DNA from: Bacteroidota bacterium
GTDB taxonomy: Bacteria > Bacteroidota > Ignavibacteria > UBA10030 > BY39
Length of the DNA: 14,907 nt
NCBI GenBank assembly: GCA_018830765.1
Contig: JAHJRJ010000191.1
Coordinates: forward strand, 1 to 14,907
Direction: 5' to 3'
Of this stretch, positions 7,511 through 13,699 are shown piece after piece. How positions within the stretch are numbered: the stretch's first letter is position 1; each line of letters starts with the position of its first letter. The notes below the pieces were generated by a model. It saw only the letters and a list, made by a program, of their open reading frames with translations. It was not told where the DNA came from and searched no databases. A program made the position numbers and the translations under genes.

Positions 7511-9499
7511 ATGGATCTGTCCGTTATAATAGTTAACTATAACGTCCGCCCTTTTCTTGAGAACGCATTAAACTCTATCCGCAGAGCAGTCGTCGATCTT
7601 ATGAGCGAGATTTTCGTTGTGGACAATGCATCGGACGACGGCAGCGTTGAGATGGTGCGCGAAAAGTTTCCCGAGGTTAAACTCATTCAGAACAAAACTA
7701 ACTTAGGTTTTTCGGCTGCAAATAATATTGCGTTAAAACAATCAAGTGGAAAGTTTATCGTTCTCTTAAATCCCGATACTATCGTTCAGGAAGACACTTT
7801 TTCTTCTTTAACTGATTTTCTAAGTCAAAATCCAAAAGTAGGATTAGTTGGATGTAAAATCCTCAACCCCGACGGTACAATACAACTTGCTTGCCGCAGA
7901 AGTTTTCCCACGCCGTGGATTGCATTAACAAAAGTAACAGGGTTGAGCGCACTTTTTCCGAAAACCAAACTATTCGGAAAATACAACCTGACTTATTTAG
8001 ACCCCGATAAAGCTTCTGAAGTGGATGCGATTAGCGGTTCGTTTATGTTCTTAAAGAAAGAAGTTTATGAACAGGTTGGCGGCCTTGATGAAAAATATTT
8101 CATGTACGGAGAAGACCTCGACTGGTGCTATCGAGTCCAAAAATCGGGATGGAAAATATACTATTATCCACAAACACAAATCATCCATTACAAGGGTGAA
8201 AGTACACGCCGCAGCAACATCGATGATTTAAAAATGTTCCACGACGCGATGCACATCTTTGTCAAATCGCACTTAAATCACTCTTTCCTGATATTATCAA
8301 TCTTACGCGTCGGAATTGTCATGCGTTCATGGTTCACAAATTCAATCCGCCTGGCAAAATATTTAATACCTCCAATTATCGATTGGGTACTTTTCTTAGT
8401 AGCACTCGCAGCGGGATCGTTATTGAGGTTCGATAAAGTCGTAAGTGTTCCACCCTATGCAATTTTGCCCGTAATCATCGTTCCCGGCTTGATTATCATA
8501 TTAACGATTTTATTTTCAGGCGGATATACAAAATATAGATACTCTTTTTTCAGGACGGCAATATCGGTAATTATCGGCTTCACAATAATCTCAGCATTGA
8601 CGTTTTTCTTTAAACAATTTGCATTCAGTCGTATAGTAGTGGTTTATGCCACAATCGTTTCGGTTATCTTATTACCCGGTTGGAGATTTCTGTTCCGTTC
8701 ACTGTTCAATTATGGCAACCTTTCAAAAGGAAAAATCTTCGGCCGCAAAACACTGATTGTTGGTGTTGACAGAAACGCACAGCAACTATTACAAAAATTG
8801 AGGTCAAGTATTAGCAGCCGTTACAATATCGTAGGTTTAATAGACACCACTCACAAAAATATCGGCGATAAAGTATTGGGAGTGGAAATCGTCGGAAGCA
8901 GTGAAAACATAGCAAAAGTAATAGATGAGTATAGAGTTAGCGACGTAATTTTCTCAGCCGAATCTTTGTCGTACCGAGATATTTTAACTGTAGTTTCTAA
9001 GAGCAGGAATAGGGAAATACATTTTCGGATGGTCCCAAATAGTATGGAAGTCATAATCGGTAAAACACATATCGACCAACTGGACGAATTTCCGTTGATA
9101 GAAATCGAATACAAGCTGCATAGTCCTTTAAACCGATTTACGAAACGTCTTTTCGATTTAATTGGGTCATCAATTATGCTTATACTTTTTTCGCCTGCAA
9201 TGAAAGCATTTAAGGAAAAAATTCATTATAATTTACTACCGTTTGTATTTTCCGGCAGATACAGTTTGGTTGGTTCACCCATAGATTCGACATTTTTGAA
9301 TGGATCAAAAGATAATAACGATTCATATATACCGAAACCGGGTCTTACAGGGATGTATCAAATTAATCGTCGCGAAGGTATGACACGAGAAGAAATAGAA
9401 AAATACAATTTATATTATGCGAAAAATTATTCTGTACTACTTGATATCGAAATAATTTTAAAATCAATTATTTTGTCGAACAAAAACAAAAAGAGATAA
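7511..9499 (+). CDS. Fusion: GT2 glycosyltransferase + degenerate WbaP-like (pseudo-PGT) membrane module
   Basis: The product has 662 residues. Residues 1 to about 255 are a GT2 domain of the rhamnosyltransferase type: VIIVNYN (5-11), VVDNASDDGS (36-45), LNPDT (86-90), SGSFMFL (175-181) and YGEDLDWCYRV (199-209). Residues about 287-396 hold four membrane segments. They are followed by a Rossmann-like stretch (413-430, 438-484) that lines up segment by segment with residues 369-576 of the 3149-5629 product. Residues about 540-655 start and end like a bacterial sugar transferase domain (TKRLFDLIGSS, KPGLTGMYQINR at 609-620, the NLYYAKNYSVLLDIEII end). The central catalytic part is gone: no QERVG, no KFRSM, no Asp-Glu dyad, and VGPRP has become VGSPI (587-591). 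The GT half looks active; the C-terminal half probably serves as a membrane anchor or docking module. The start is 5 nt after the upstream stop. Confidence 0.87.
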   Translation: MDLSVIIVNYNVRPFLENALNSIRRAVVDLMSEIFVVDNASDDGSVEMVREKFPEVKLIQNKTNLGFSAANNIALKQSSGKFIVLLNPDTIVQEDTFSSLTDFLSQNPKVGLVGCKILNPDGTIQLACRRSFPTPWIALTKVTGLSALFPKTKLFGKYNLTYLDPDKASEVDAISGSFMFLKKEVYEQVGGLDEKYFMYGEDLDWCYRVQKSGWKIYYYPQTQIIHYKGESTRRSNIDDLKMFHDAMHIFVKSHLNHSFLILSILRVGIVMRSWFTNSIRLAKYLIPPIIDWVLFLVALAAGSLLRFDKVVSVPPYAILPVIIVPGLIIILTILFSGGYTKYRYSFFRTAISVIIGFTIISALTFFFKQFAFSRIVVVYATIVSVILLPGWRFLFRSLFNYGNLSKGKIFGRKTLIVGVDRNAQQLLQKLRSSISSRYNIVGLIDTTHKNIGDKVLGVEIVGSSENIAKVIDEYRVSDVIFSAESLSYRDILTVVSKSRNREIHFRMVPNSMEVIIGKTHIDQLDEFPLIEIEYKLHSPLNRFTKRLFDLIGSSIMLILFSPAMKAFKEKIHYNLLPFVFSGRYSLVGSPIDSTFLNGSKDNNDSYIPKPGLTGMYQINRREGMTREEIEKYNLYYAKNYSVLLDIEIILKSIILSNKNKKR

Positions 9500-9501
9500 A
9501 T

Positions 9502-10452
9502 ATGTCAAAAATTGTTTTAGAATTGGAAAAACCTATACTTGAACTTGAAAAAAAAGTTCAAGAGATGAAAAAGCTTGGTGAAAGTATAGACCTGAAAAAA
9601 GAAATTAATTCGCTCGAAGAAAAGCTCGAGAAAATGCGAACCGATATATATAAAAATTTAACAAGGTGGCAAAAAGTTCAAATCGCCCGACACCCGGAAC
9701 GCCCATATACACTAGATTATATTGAGATGATGACTACAGATTTTGTTGAACTTCACGGTGACAGGAGTTTCAAAGATGATAAAGCTGTAGTGGGAGGTTT
9801 TGCTATGCTCGAGAATGAACCAGTAATGATAATCGGTACGCAAAAGGGTCGCGACACTAAGCAAAATTTATATAGAAACTTCGGTATGCCGAATCCAGAA
9901 GGTTATCGGAAAGCTCTGCGATTGATGAAATTGGCAGCTAAATTCAAGCGTCCGATAATAACGATGCTCGATACGCCAGGCGCATATCCTGGACTTGAAG
10001 CTGAGGAGCGTGGACAAGCCGAAGCAATCGCCCGCAACCTGATCGAGATGTCGCACATGCCGACTCCGATGATTGTTACGATAATCGGCGAAGGAGCATC
10101 TGGCGGAGCACTAGGAATCGGTATGGGTGATAGAGTATTAATGCTGGAAAATTGTTGGTTTTCGGTAATTGCACCGGAATCATGTTCAAGTATACTGTGG
10201 CGGAGTTGGGAACACAAAGAAAAAGCTGCCGAAGCATTAAAATTAACTGCCGAAGATCTGTTGGAAAACGGAATCATCGACCGCATCGTCCCTGAACCAT
10301 TGGGTGGCGCACATCGAGATCCTTCAAGAGCTGCATCAATTTTAAAAGAAATTTTATTGGAAGAAATTAAAAAACTCAAAAAGATTCCACCCGTTAAATT
10401 GATAGAAAAAAGAATAGAAAAATATTCTAAGATGGGCGAGTGGGAAGAATAA
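9502..10452 (+). CDS. accA: Acetyl-CoA carboxylase carboxyltransferase subunit alpha
   Basis: The product has 316 residues, the standard AccA length. It pairs with AccD to move the carboxyl group from carboxy-biotin on AccB to acetyl-CoA, giving malonyl-CoA for fatty acid synthesis. An N-terminal helical/coiled part (about 1-60), rich in Glu, Lys and Leu, precedes the ARHPERPYTLDYI segment (62-74). Then follow ELHGDRSF (83-90), the GAYPGLEAEERGQAEAIARN run (160-179) and GEGASGGALGIG (196-207), which shape the crotonase-fold CoA and biotin sites. The gene begins 2 nt after the stop of the GT2 fusion, so it appears to be carried on the same transcript as the polysaccharide genes. No terminator is visible between them. 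No accD is in the window. Confidence 0.97.
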   Translation: MSKIVLELEKPILELEKKVQEMKKLGESIDLKKEINSLEEKLEKMRTDIYKNLTRWQKVQIARHPERPYTLDYIEMMTTDFVELHGDRSFKDDKAVVGGFAMLENEPVMIIGTQKGRDTKQNLYRNFGMPNPEGYRKALRLMKLAAKFKRPIITMLDTPGAYPGLEAEERGQAEAIARNLIEMSHMPTPMIVTIIGEGASGGALGIGMGDRVLMLENCWFSVIAPESCSSILWRSWEHKEKAAEALKLTAEDLLENGIIDRIVPEPLGGAHRDPSRAASILKEILLEEIKKLKKIPPVKLIEKRIEKYSKMGEWEE

Positions 10453-10457
10453 GAACA

Positions 10458-10485
10458 GATGTGAGATATGAGATGTGAGACGTTG
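10458..10485. repeat. GATGTGA-type heptamer tandem repeat
   Basis: Units begin at 10458, 10465, 10472 and, degenerate, 10479: GATGTGA, GATATGA, GATGTGA, GACGTTG. The 7-nt step is the same as in the GCTC array downstream although the word is different. The array starts 6 nt after the accA stop. Confidence 0.7.
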
Positions 10486-10537
10486 AAACAGAGATTGAAC
10501 AACTTGGAGACAAGGAGAAGATGCGAAGATGAGATTT

Positions 10538-10554
10538 CAGATTCCAGATGTCAG
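10538..10554. repeat. Three CAG words at 7-nt spacing
   Basis: CAG occurs at 10538, 10545 and 10552, within CAGATTC and CAGATGT units. It is a short, weak tandem array, listed because it keeps the 7-nt register seen in the other tracts of this gap. Confidence 0.4.
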
Positions 10555-10569
10555 GGTTAAAAACTCATT

Positions 10570-10646
10570 GCTCAGCGCTCTATGCTCTACGCTCTCAGCT
10601 CAACACTCACGGCTCAAAGCTCAACGCTCACCGCTCTCTGCTCGGA
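10570..10646. repeat. GCTCnnn heptamer array, 11 units
   Basis: GCTC recurs in strict 7-nt steps at 10570, 10577, 10584, 10591, 10598, 10612, 10619, 10626, 10633 and 10640; the unit at 10605 is ACTC. The last three bases of each unit vary (AGC, TAT, TAC, TCA, AAC, ACG, AAA, AAC, ACC, TCT, GGA). Because 7 is not a multiple of 3, any frame through it yields a 7-residue protein repeat, which explains the spurious open frames. Confidence 0.85.
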
Positions 10647-10679
10647 GTTTATCCCGCTCAACGAGTCATCTATCTACGA

Positions 10680-10704
10680 TTCTACGAATCGTCGATTCGT
10701 AGAA
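10680..10704. repeat. Near-perfect 25-nt palindrome
   Basis: The left arm TTCTACGAATCG (10680-10691) is exactly complementary to the right arm CGATTCGTAGAA (10693-10704), with a single T at the centre. As DNA it could extrude a cruciform; as RNA it would give a shorter stem with a small loop. Confidence 0.8.
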
Positions 10705-10738
10705 CGACCTCTACGAGTCTTCGACTCGATAGAGTCGT
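10704..10738. repeat. 15-bp stem-loop with two single-base bulges
   Basis: Three helical segments stack. ACGAC (10704-10708) pairs with GTCGT (10734-10738), TCTA (10710-10713) with TAGA (10730-10733), and CGAGTC (10714-10719) with GACTCG (10723-10728), closing on a TTC loop. C10709 and A10729 are bulged. Confidence 0.7.
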
Positions 10739-10746
10739 GGACCGAT

Positions 10747-10760
10747 GGGTCGAGAGACCC
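10747..10760. repeat. GGGTC/GACCC hairpin with GAGA loop
   Basis: GGGTC (10747-10751) pairs with GACCC (10756-10760) around GAGA, which fits a stable GNRA tetraloop if transcribed. CGAT (10743-10746) and ATCG (10765-10768) could extend the stem beyond a 4-nt bulge. Confidence 0.55.
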
Positions 10761-10789
10761 GTAGATCGACGACTCTCTACGAGACCGTA

Positions 10790-10816
10790 GGTCGACTCGT
10801 CGAGGAGTCATCGACC
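10790..10816. repeat. 9-bp bulged stem-loop
   Basis: GGTCG (10790-10794) pairs with CGACC (10812-10816) and ACTC (10795-10798) with GAGT (10805-10808); CAT (10809-10811) is bulged. It is the last of the four hairpins in the block. Confidence 0.55.
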
Positions 10817-10826
10817 ACCGGGCGGG

Positions 10827-10854
10827 ACTCTACGCTCTCAGCTCTATGCTCTTA
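10827..10854. repeat. Second GCTCnnn heptamer array
   Basis: Units start at 10827 (ACTC), 10834, 10841 and 10848 (GCTC), in 7-nt steps; a further partial unit follows at 10855. The 17-nt string CTCTACGCTCTCAGCTC at 10828-10844 is identical to 10585-10601 in the first array, so the two arrays have a common origin and flank the stem-loop block. Confidence 0.75.
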
Positions 10855-10890
10855 GCTTTTCACAGATTAAAAATGACAATTGATTGATTA

Positions 10891-11280
10891 ATGCTCGCAC
10901 ACACAACTAATATACGTATCCGGTATGCCGAGACCGACCAGATGAAAGTAGTTTACTACGCAAACTACTTTGTATATTTTGAACAAGGACGAACCGAACT
11001 GCTTCGCACGATCGGGCTGGCTTATACCGAACTTGAAAAAATGGGATACATACTTCCAGTTATTGAGGCACACGCCAAATATTATAAGTCAGCATCTTAC
11101 GACCATCCGATTATAGAGCTTAATTACGAGGTCCGCGATTCTGAGACTAATCAGTTGATCGCAATGGGATATACTATTCACAGTTTTGTAAACACGAGTA
11201 ATCGAAAACCGACACGCGCTCTGAAAATTTTCATCGATATGATAGAAAAAGCATTGAACATCGAAGAAAACCCATTATGA
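10891..11280 (+). CDS. Hotdog-fold acyl-CoA thioesterase, YbgC/4-HBT family
   Basis: The product has 129 residues, the usual single hotdog-domain length. The diagnostic N-terminal segment is RYAETDQMKVVYYANYFVYF (11-30), followed by EQGRTE, with Asp16 at the catalytic position. It departs from the common TDxxGxVYHxNY pattern at two places: Lys19 instead of Gly, and Tyr23 where His is frequent. Such enzymes hydrolyse acyl-CoA or acyl-ACP thioesters in the cytoplasm; the substrate is not readable. The ATG follows an AT-rich leader without a good Shine-Dalgarno. In many proteobacteria ybgC sits with tol-pal genes; here it sits between accA and nadC instead. Its stop overlaps the next start by ATGA. 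Confidence 0.9.
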   Translation: MLAHTTNIRIRYAETDQMKVVYYANYFVYFEQGRTELLRTIGLAYTELEKMGYILPVIEAHAKYYKSASYDHPIIELNYEVRDSETNQLIAMGYTIHSFVNTSNRKPTRALKIFIDMIEKALNIEENPL

Positions 11281-11444
11281 TACAGGAAGCCCTCTTAAAA
11301 ATAATAATATGTCCGAAATGCCAATCGGATTTGGAATACAATAAAGAAGAATACAATCTGAAATGCACAAATTGTGAAGAGATTTATAGAATAGAGAATG
11401 ATATACCTATTATGATAATTGAGGAGAAGAAGAACGATGGATGA
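11277..11444 (+). CDS. Trm112-like (YcaR-type) small zinc-ribbon protein, 55 aa
   Basis: This is a short gene. ATG at 11277 overlaps the thioesterase stop (ATGA), and the frame ends in TGA at 11442-11444. The product carries two cysteine pairs, CPKC (12-15) and CTNC (30-33), a single zinc ribbon, followed by IYRIENDIPIMII (36-48), the conserved strand region with a D-I-P-I-M motif typical of Trm112/YcaR proteins. In eukaryotes and archaea Trm112 is the obligate partner of several SAM methyltransferases acting on tRNA, rRNA and release factor. The role of bacterial members is less settled. It overlaps nadC by 8 nt, so it appears translationally coupled on both sides, which supports it being a real gene. 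Confidence 0.88.
   Translation: MIQEALLKIIICPKCQSDLEYNKEEYNLKCTNCEEIYRIENDIPIMIIEEKKNDG
11421..11426 (+). promoter_or_regulatory. Shine-Dalgarno of nadC, decides the ATG start
   Basis: GAGGAG at 11421-11426 lies 10 nt before the ATG at 11437. An in-frame TTG at 11419 would add six residues, mostly Arg, encoded by the purine-rich ribosome-binding tract itself, so the ATG is preferred. Confidence 0.7.
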
Positions 11445-12303
11445 TATTTTAAACGACAGCAGGATAAGCCGTATTATTCAAGAAGCATTAGTTGAAGATA
11501 TTGGTTTAGGCGATATCACGACCGAATCAATTGTAAACAGTGAGATTTTAGGAAACGGCGTATTATTAGTCAAAGAAAACGGTGTAGTAGCTGGACTTGA
11601 TATCGCAGCGTTAGTATTCCAATATGTTGACCCCGAAAATACTTTCACAAAAATGGTTGACGATGGGACACGGATTGATGCCGGCACTGTTATTGCTAAA
11701 GTTCACGGTCCGCTCTCAAACATTCTAAAAGCAGAAAGAACTGCGTTAAATTTTTTACAGCGTATGAGTGGTATTGCAACCATTACACGACAGTTCGTAG
11801 GTGCTGTAGCAGGAACGGGTGCAAAAATTACCGATACTCGCAAAACCGCTCCCGGCTTACGCTTGATAGATAAACTTGCTGTAAAAACCGGCGGCGGTGT
11901 CAACCACCGTTTCGGCTTGGACGATATGGTATTAATCAAAGATAACCACATTGAGGCGGCGGGCGGAATATCGAAAGCCATCGACCAATGTTTGTCGTAT
12001 TTAAGCGCCAGTAATATCAAAGTTAGAATTGAAGTTGAGACAAAAAATTTAGACGAAATCAGAGAAGCTCTCAGGTTCGACGGCATACACAGAATTATGT
12101 TCGACAACTTCACGATCGATGAAATGCATAAAGCAGTTGTGCTCGTCAGCCGTAAAGTTGAAACTGAAGCATCTGGAAAAGTTAATCTCGAGAACGTACA
12201 AAAAATAGCCGAAACAGGTGTTGACTTTATTTCAATCGGGGCTTTAACTCATTCCGTGAAAGCTCTCGATATATCATTAGAAGTTAAACATTCTCCCAGA
12301 TGA
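11437..12303 (+). CDS. nadC: Nicotinate-nucleotide pyrophosphorylase (carboxylating), quinolinate phosphoribosyltransferase
   Basis: NadC converts quinolinate and PRPP to nicotinate mononucleotide, CO2 and PPi in de novo NAD synthesis. From the chosen ATG the product has 288 residues, typical for the family. Visible hallmarks are EDIGLGDITTESI near the N terminus, KAERTALNFLQRMSGIAT, TDTRKTAPGLRLIDKLAVKT with the substrate-binding Arg and Lys residues, GGGVNHRFGLDDMVLIKDNH, the VETKNLDE strand, MFDNF, and the closing EASGKVNLENV and SIGALTHS segments of the barrel. The ATG overlaps the Trm112-like gene by 8 nt, and the TGA overlaps the flippase ATG (ATGA). No nadA or nadB is in the window. 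Confidence 0.96.
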   Translation: MDDILNDSRISRIIQEALVEDIGLGDITTESIVNSEILGNGVLLVKENGVVAGLDIAALVFQYVDPENTFTKMVDDGTRIDAGTVIAKVHGPLSNILKAERTALNFLQRMSGIATITRQFVGAVAGTGAKITDTRKTAPGLRLIDKLAVKTGGGVNHRFGLDDMVLIKDNHIEAAGGISKAIDQCLSYLSASNIKVRIEVETKNLDEIREALRFDGIHRIMFDNFTIDEMHKAVVLVSRKVETEASGKVNLENVQKIAETGVDFISIGALTHSVKALDISLEVKHSPR

Positions 12304-13640
12304 TTGATAAAATAATAAGACTCGGGAAAGATACTGCAATTTACGGTACAAGCACCATTCTCGGTCGATTATTAAATTTTCTTCTCGTTCCGTTTTACAC
12401 TAACGTCCTACTCCCTTCCGAATACGGCATCACAGCCTACGTCTATTCGTTAATTGCCTTTTTAAATGTTGTTTACAACTATGGAATGGAGTCGGCTTAT
12501 TTCAAATACTCATCAACTCTTGAAATAGGAGACAGAAAACAAAACTTTAACACTCCGTTTCTATCAATAATAATATCATCTTCATTTTTCTCAGCAATAA
12601 TTCTTCTACTATCAAAACCTATCGGAGGACTAATCGCTCTTCCGGAAGATTTCTCGCGAATAATAATATACTCTGCCATCATCCTTTTTCTTGATGCAAT
12701 AGTTATTATACCTTTCGCCTCCCTCCGACAAACCGGTAAAGCTAAAAAGTTTGCGCTGATAAAGTTTTTAAACATCTTAATCAATGTTTCTCTCAATATT
12801 ATACTTCTTGTAAAATTCAAGCTTGGCGTTGAAGGAATTTTTATCAGCGGATTAGCGGCTTCGGCGATGACGGTTGTCATTCTACTATCGGATATATTCA
12901 AGAATTTCAGGTTCAACTTCTCAGCAAAATTATTTAAAGAACTTTTAAAATTCGGACTACCGTCGTTACCCGCCGGATTAGCAGCAATGATGCTGCAAGT
13001 TATCGACAGGCCCATACTCCGTTATTTAACCGACGACTCATCCGTCGGTATTTATCAAGCAAACTACCGTCTCGGGATATTCATGATGCTTGTAGTTTCG
13101 ATGTTCGACTACGCTTGGAAACCGTTCTTTTTCTCAACTGCAAAAGAACAAAACGCAAAAGATATCTTCGCTCGAATCACTACTTATTTTCTTTTAGGAA
13201 TGGCTACAGTGTTTATATTAATTACTTTGTTAATCGAAAACATCGTAAAATTCCAAATTTATGGCAAGTTCATCATTCATCCTGATTATTGGTCCGGATT
13301 GAATATCGTCCCCATTATTCTTTTAGCATACCTGTTCAATGGGTTATCGCTGACTTTTTCCGCCGGTATTTATATACAAAAGAAAACATCTTATCTTCCT
13401 TTTATTACACTAATTGCGGCTATCGCAAATGTAGTTTTTAATTTTTTACTAATCCCGATGCTCGGGATTATCGGAGCTGCCTTCGCTACTCTAATAAGTT
13501 ACGTAGTTATGGCAGTTACAATGTACTATTATTCTCAAAAATTTTATCGCATCGAATATGAGTACAAAAAAATTATCATAATCGCTGCAGCTACCTCCCT
13601 CATTACCGCGGTCTATTATCTCTTAAAATATAGTTTATAA
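12300..13640 (+). CDS. Wzx-like oligosaccharide/polysaccharide flippase (MOP superfamily)
   Basis: The product has 446 residues with about 12-14 hydrophobic segments over its whole length, as expected for MOP-type exporters. The N terminus, AIYGTSTILGRLLNFLLVPF (14-33), is characteristic of polysaccharide flippases. The middle holds a GLPSLPAGLAAMM helix start (about 219-231), and the C-terminal part shows the second-half PS_synt-type repeat with IPMLGIIGAAFATLISY (about 386-402). It would move undecaprenyl-diphosphate-linked repeat units to the periplasm for the Wzy-like polymerase encoded at 673-1941. It lies 2.8 kb downstream of the last glycosyltransferase gene and is coupled to nadC by a 4-nt overlap. 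MurJ is a less likely alternative, given its length and N terminus. Confidence 0.88.
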   Translation: MIDKIIRLGKDTAIYGTSTILGRLLNFLLVPFYTNVLLPSEYGITAYVYSLIAFLNVVYNYGMESAYFKYSSTLEIGDRKQNFNTPFLSIIISSSFFSAIILLLSKPIGGLIALPEDFSRIIIYSAIILFLDAIVIIPFASLRQTGKAKKFALIKFLNILINVSLNIILLVKFKLGVEGIFISGLAASAMTVVILLSDIFKNFRFNFSAKLFKELLKFGLPSLPAGLAAMMLQVIDRPILRYLTDDSSVGIYQANYRLGIFMMLVVSMFDYAWKPFFFSTAKEQNAKDIFARITTYFLLGMATVFILITLLIENIVKFQIYGKFIIHPDYWSGLNIVPIILLAYLFNGLSLTFSAGIYIQKKTSYLPFITLIAAIANVVFNFLLIPMLGIIGAAFATLISYVVMAVTMYYYSQKFYRIEYEYKKIIIIAAATSLITAVYYLLKYSL

Positions 13641-13653
13641 ACTGCTTTTTTCG

Positions 13654-13661
13654 TATATTTA
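13654..13661 (+). promoter_or_regulatory. Candidate promoter -7 element before prfA
   Basis: TATATTTA at 13654-13661 follows a T-run (13646-13651) in the 59-nt gap between the flippase gene and prfA. It resembles the TAnnTTTG -7 box of Bacteroidota-type housekeeping promoters but ends in A rather than G. No clear -33 TTG is seen. A TAAAGGA Shine-Dalgarno (13688-13694) follows 5 nt before the ATG. Confidence 0.35.
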
Positions 13662-13699
13662 CCACAGATAAAATTAGTTTCTGACCATAAAGGAATAAA

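Larger units (their letters stand above)
10660..10822. repeat. Stem-loop-rich palindromic block
   Basis: The block is made of recurring words such as CTCTACGAG (10709-10717 and 10775-10783), TCGACTCG (10721-10728 and 10792-10799) and GAGTCATC (10663-10670 and 10805-10812), many of them present with their reverse complements. At least four consecutive hairpins can be drawn: 10680-10704, 10704-10738, 10747-10760 and 10790-10816. It is GC-richer than its surroundings and has no recognisable coding content. It could be a mobile palindromic repeat, a structured RNA, or expanded repeat DNA. Confidence 0.7.
10453..10890. other. 438-bp non-coding repeat region between accA and the thioesterase gene
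   Basis: This is the only long gap in the window. From left to right it holds GATGTGA-type heptamers, three CAG words spaced 7 nt, an 11-unit GCTCnnn heptamer array, a stem-loop-rich block (about 10660-10822), a second short GCTCnnn array, and an AT-rich leader (about 10856-10890) before the next ATG. I see no convincing protein gene, tRNA or classical terminator. The open frames across it (10548-10790 and 10582-10764) are translations of the repeats. Any promoter for the downstream genes must lie in or near 10850-10890, but I cannot point to clear boxes. Confidence 0.8.

Noticed and set aside
9903..10502. 199-codon minus-strand frame opposite accA
   Set aside because: It lies antisense to a fully recognisable accA, and its translation has no domain pattern.
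10548..10790. Open frame of 80 codons across the repeat region (and the overlapping one at 10582-10764)
   Set aside because: The translation is a 7-residue repeat generated by the 7-bp GCTC array, followed by Arg/Ser-rich translation of the palindromic block. There is no family pattern and no ribosome-binding site.
10660..10822. Insertion sequence or tRNA-like gene
   Set aside because: No transposase, no clear terminal inverted repeats with a target duplication, and no cloverleaf with a plausible anticodon or T-loop could be drawn.
10570..10854. CRISPR array
   Set aside because: Repeats are 7 bp in strict tandem without unique spacers of 25-40 bp, and no cas genes are present.
11419..11436. 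TTG start for nadC giving an Arg-rich N terminus
   Set aside because: The added codons are the purine-rich ribosome-binding tract itself; the ATG at 11437 has good spacing and the usual family N terminus.
12497..13015. 172-codon minus-strand frame opposite the flippase gene
   Set aside because: Antisense shadow of a clear membrane-protein gene, with no recognisable protein pattern.
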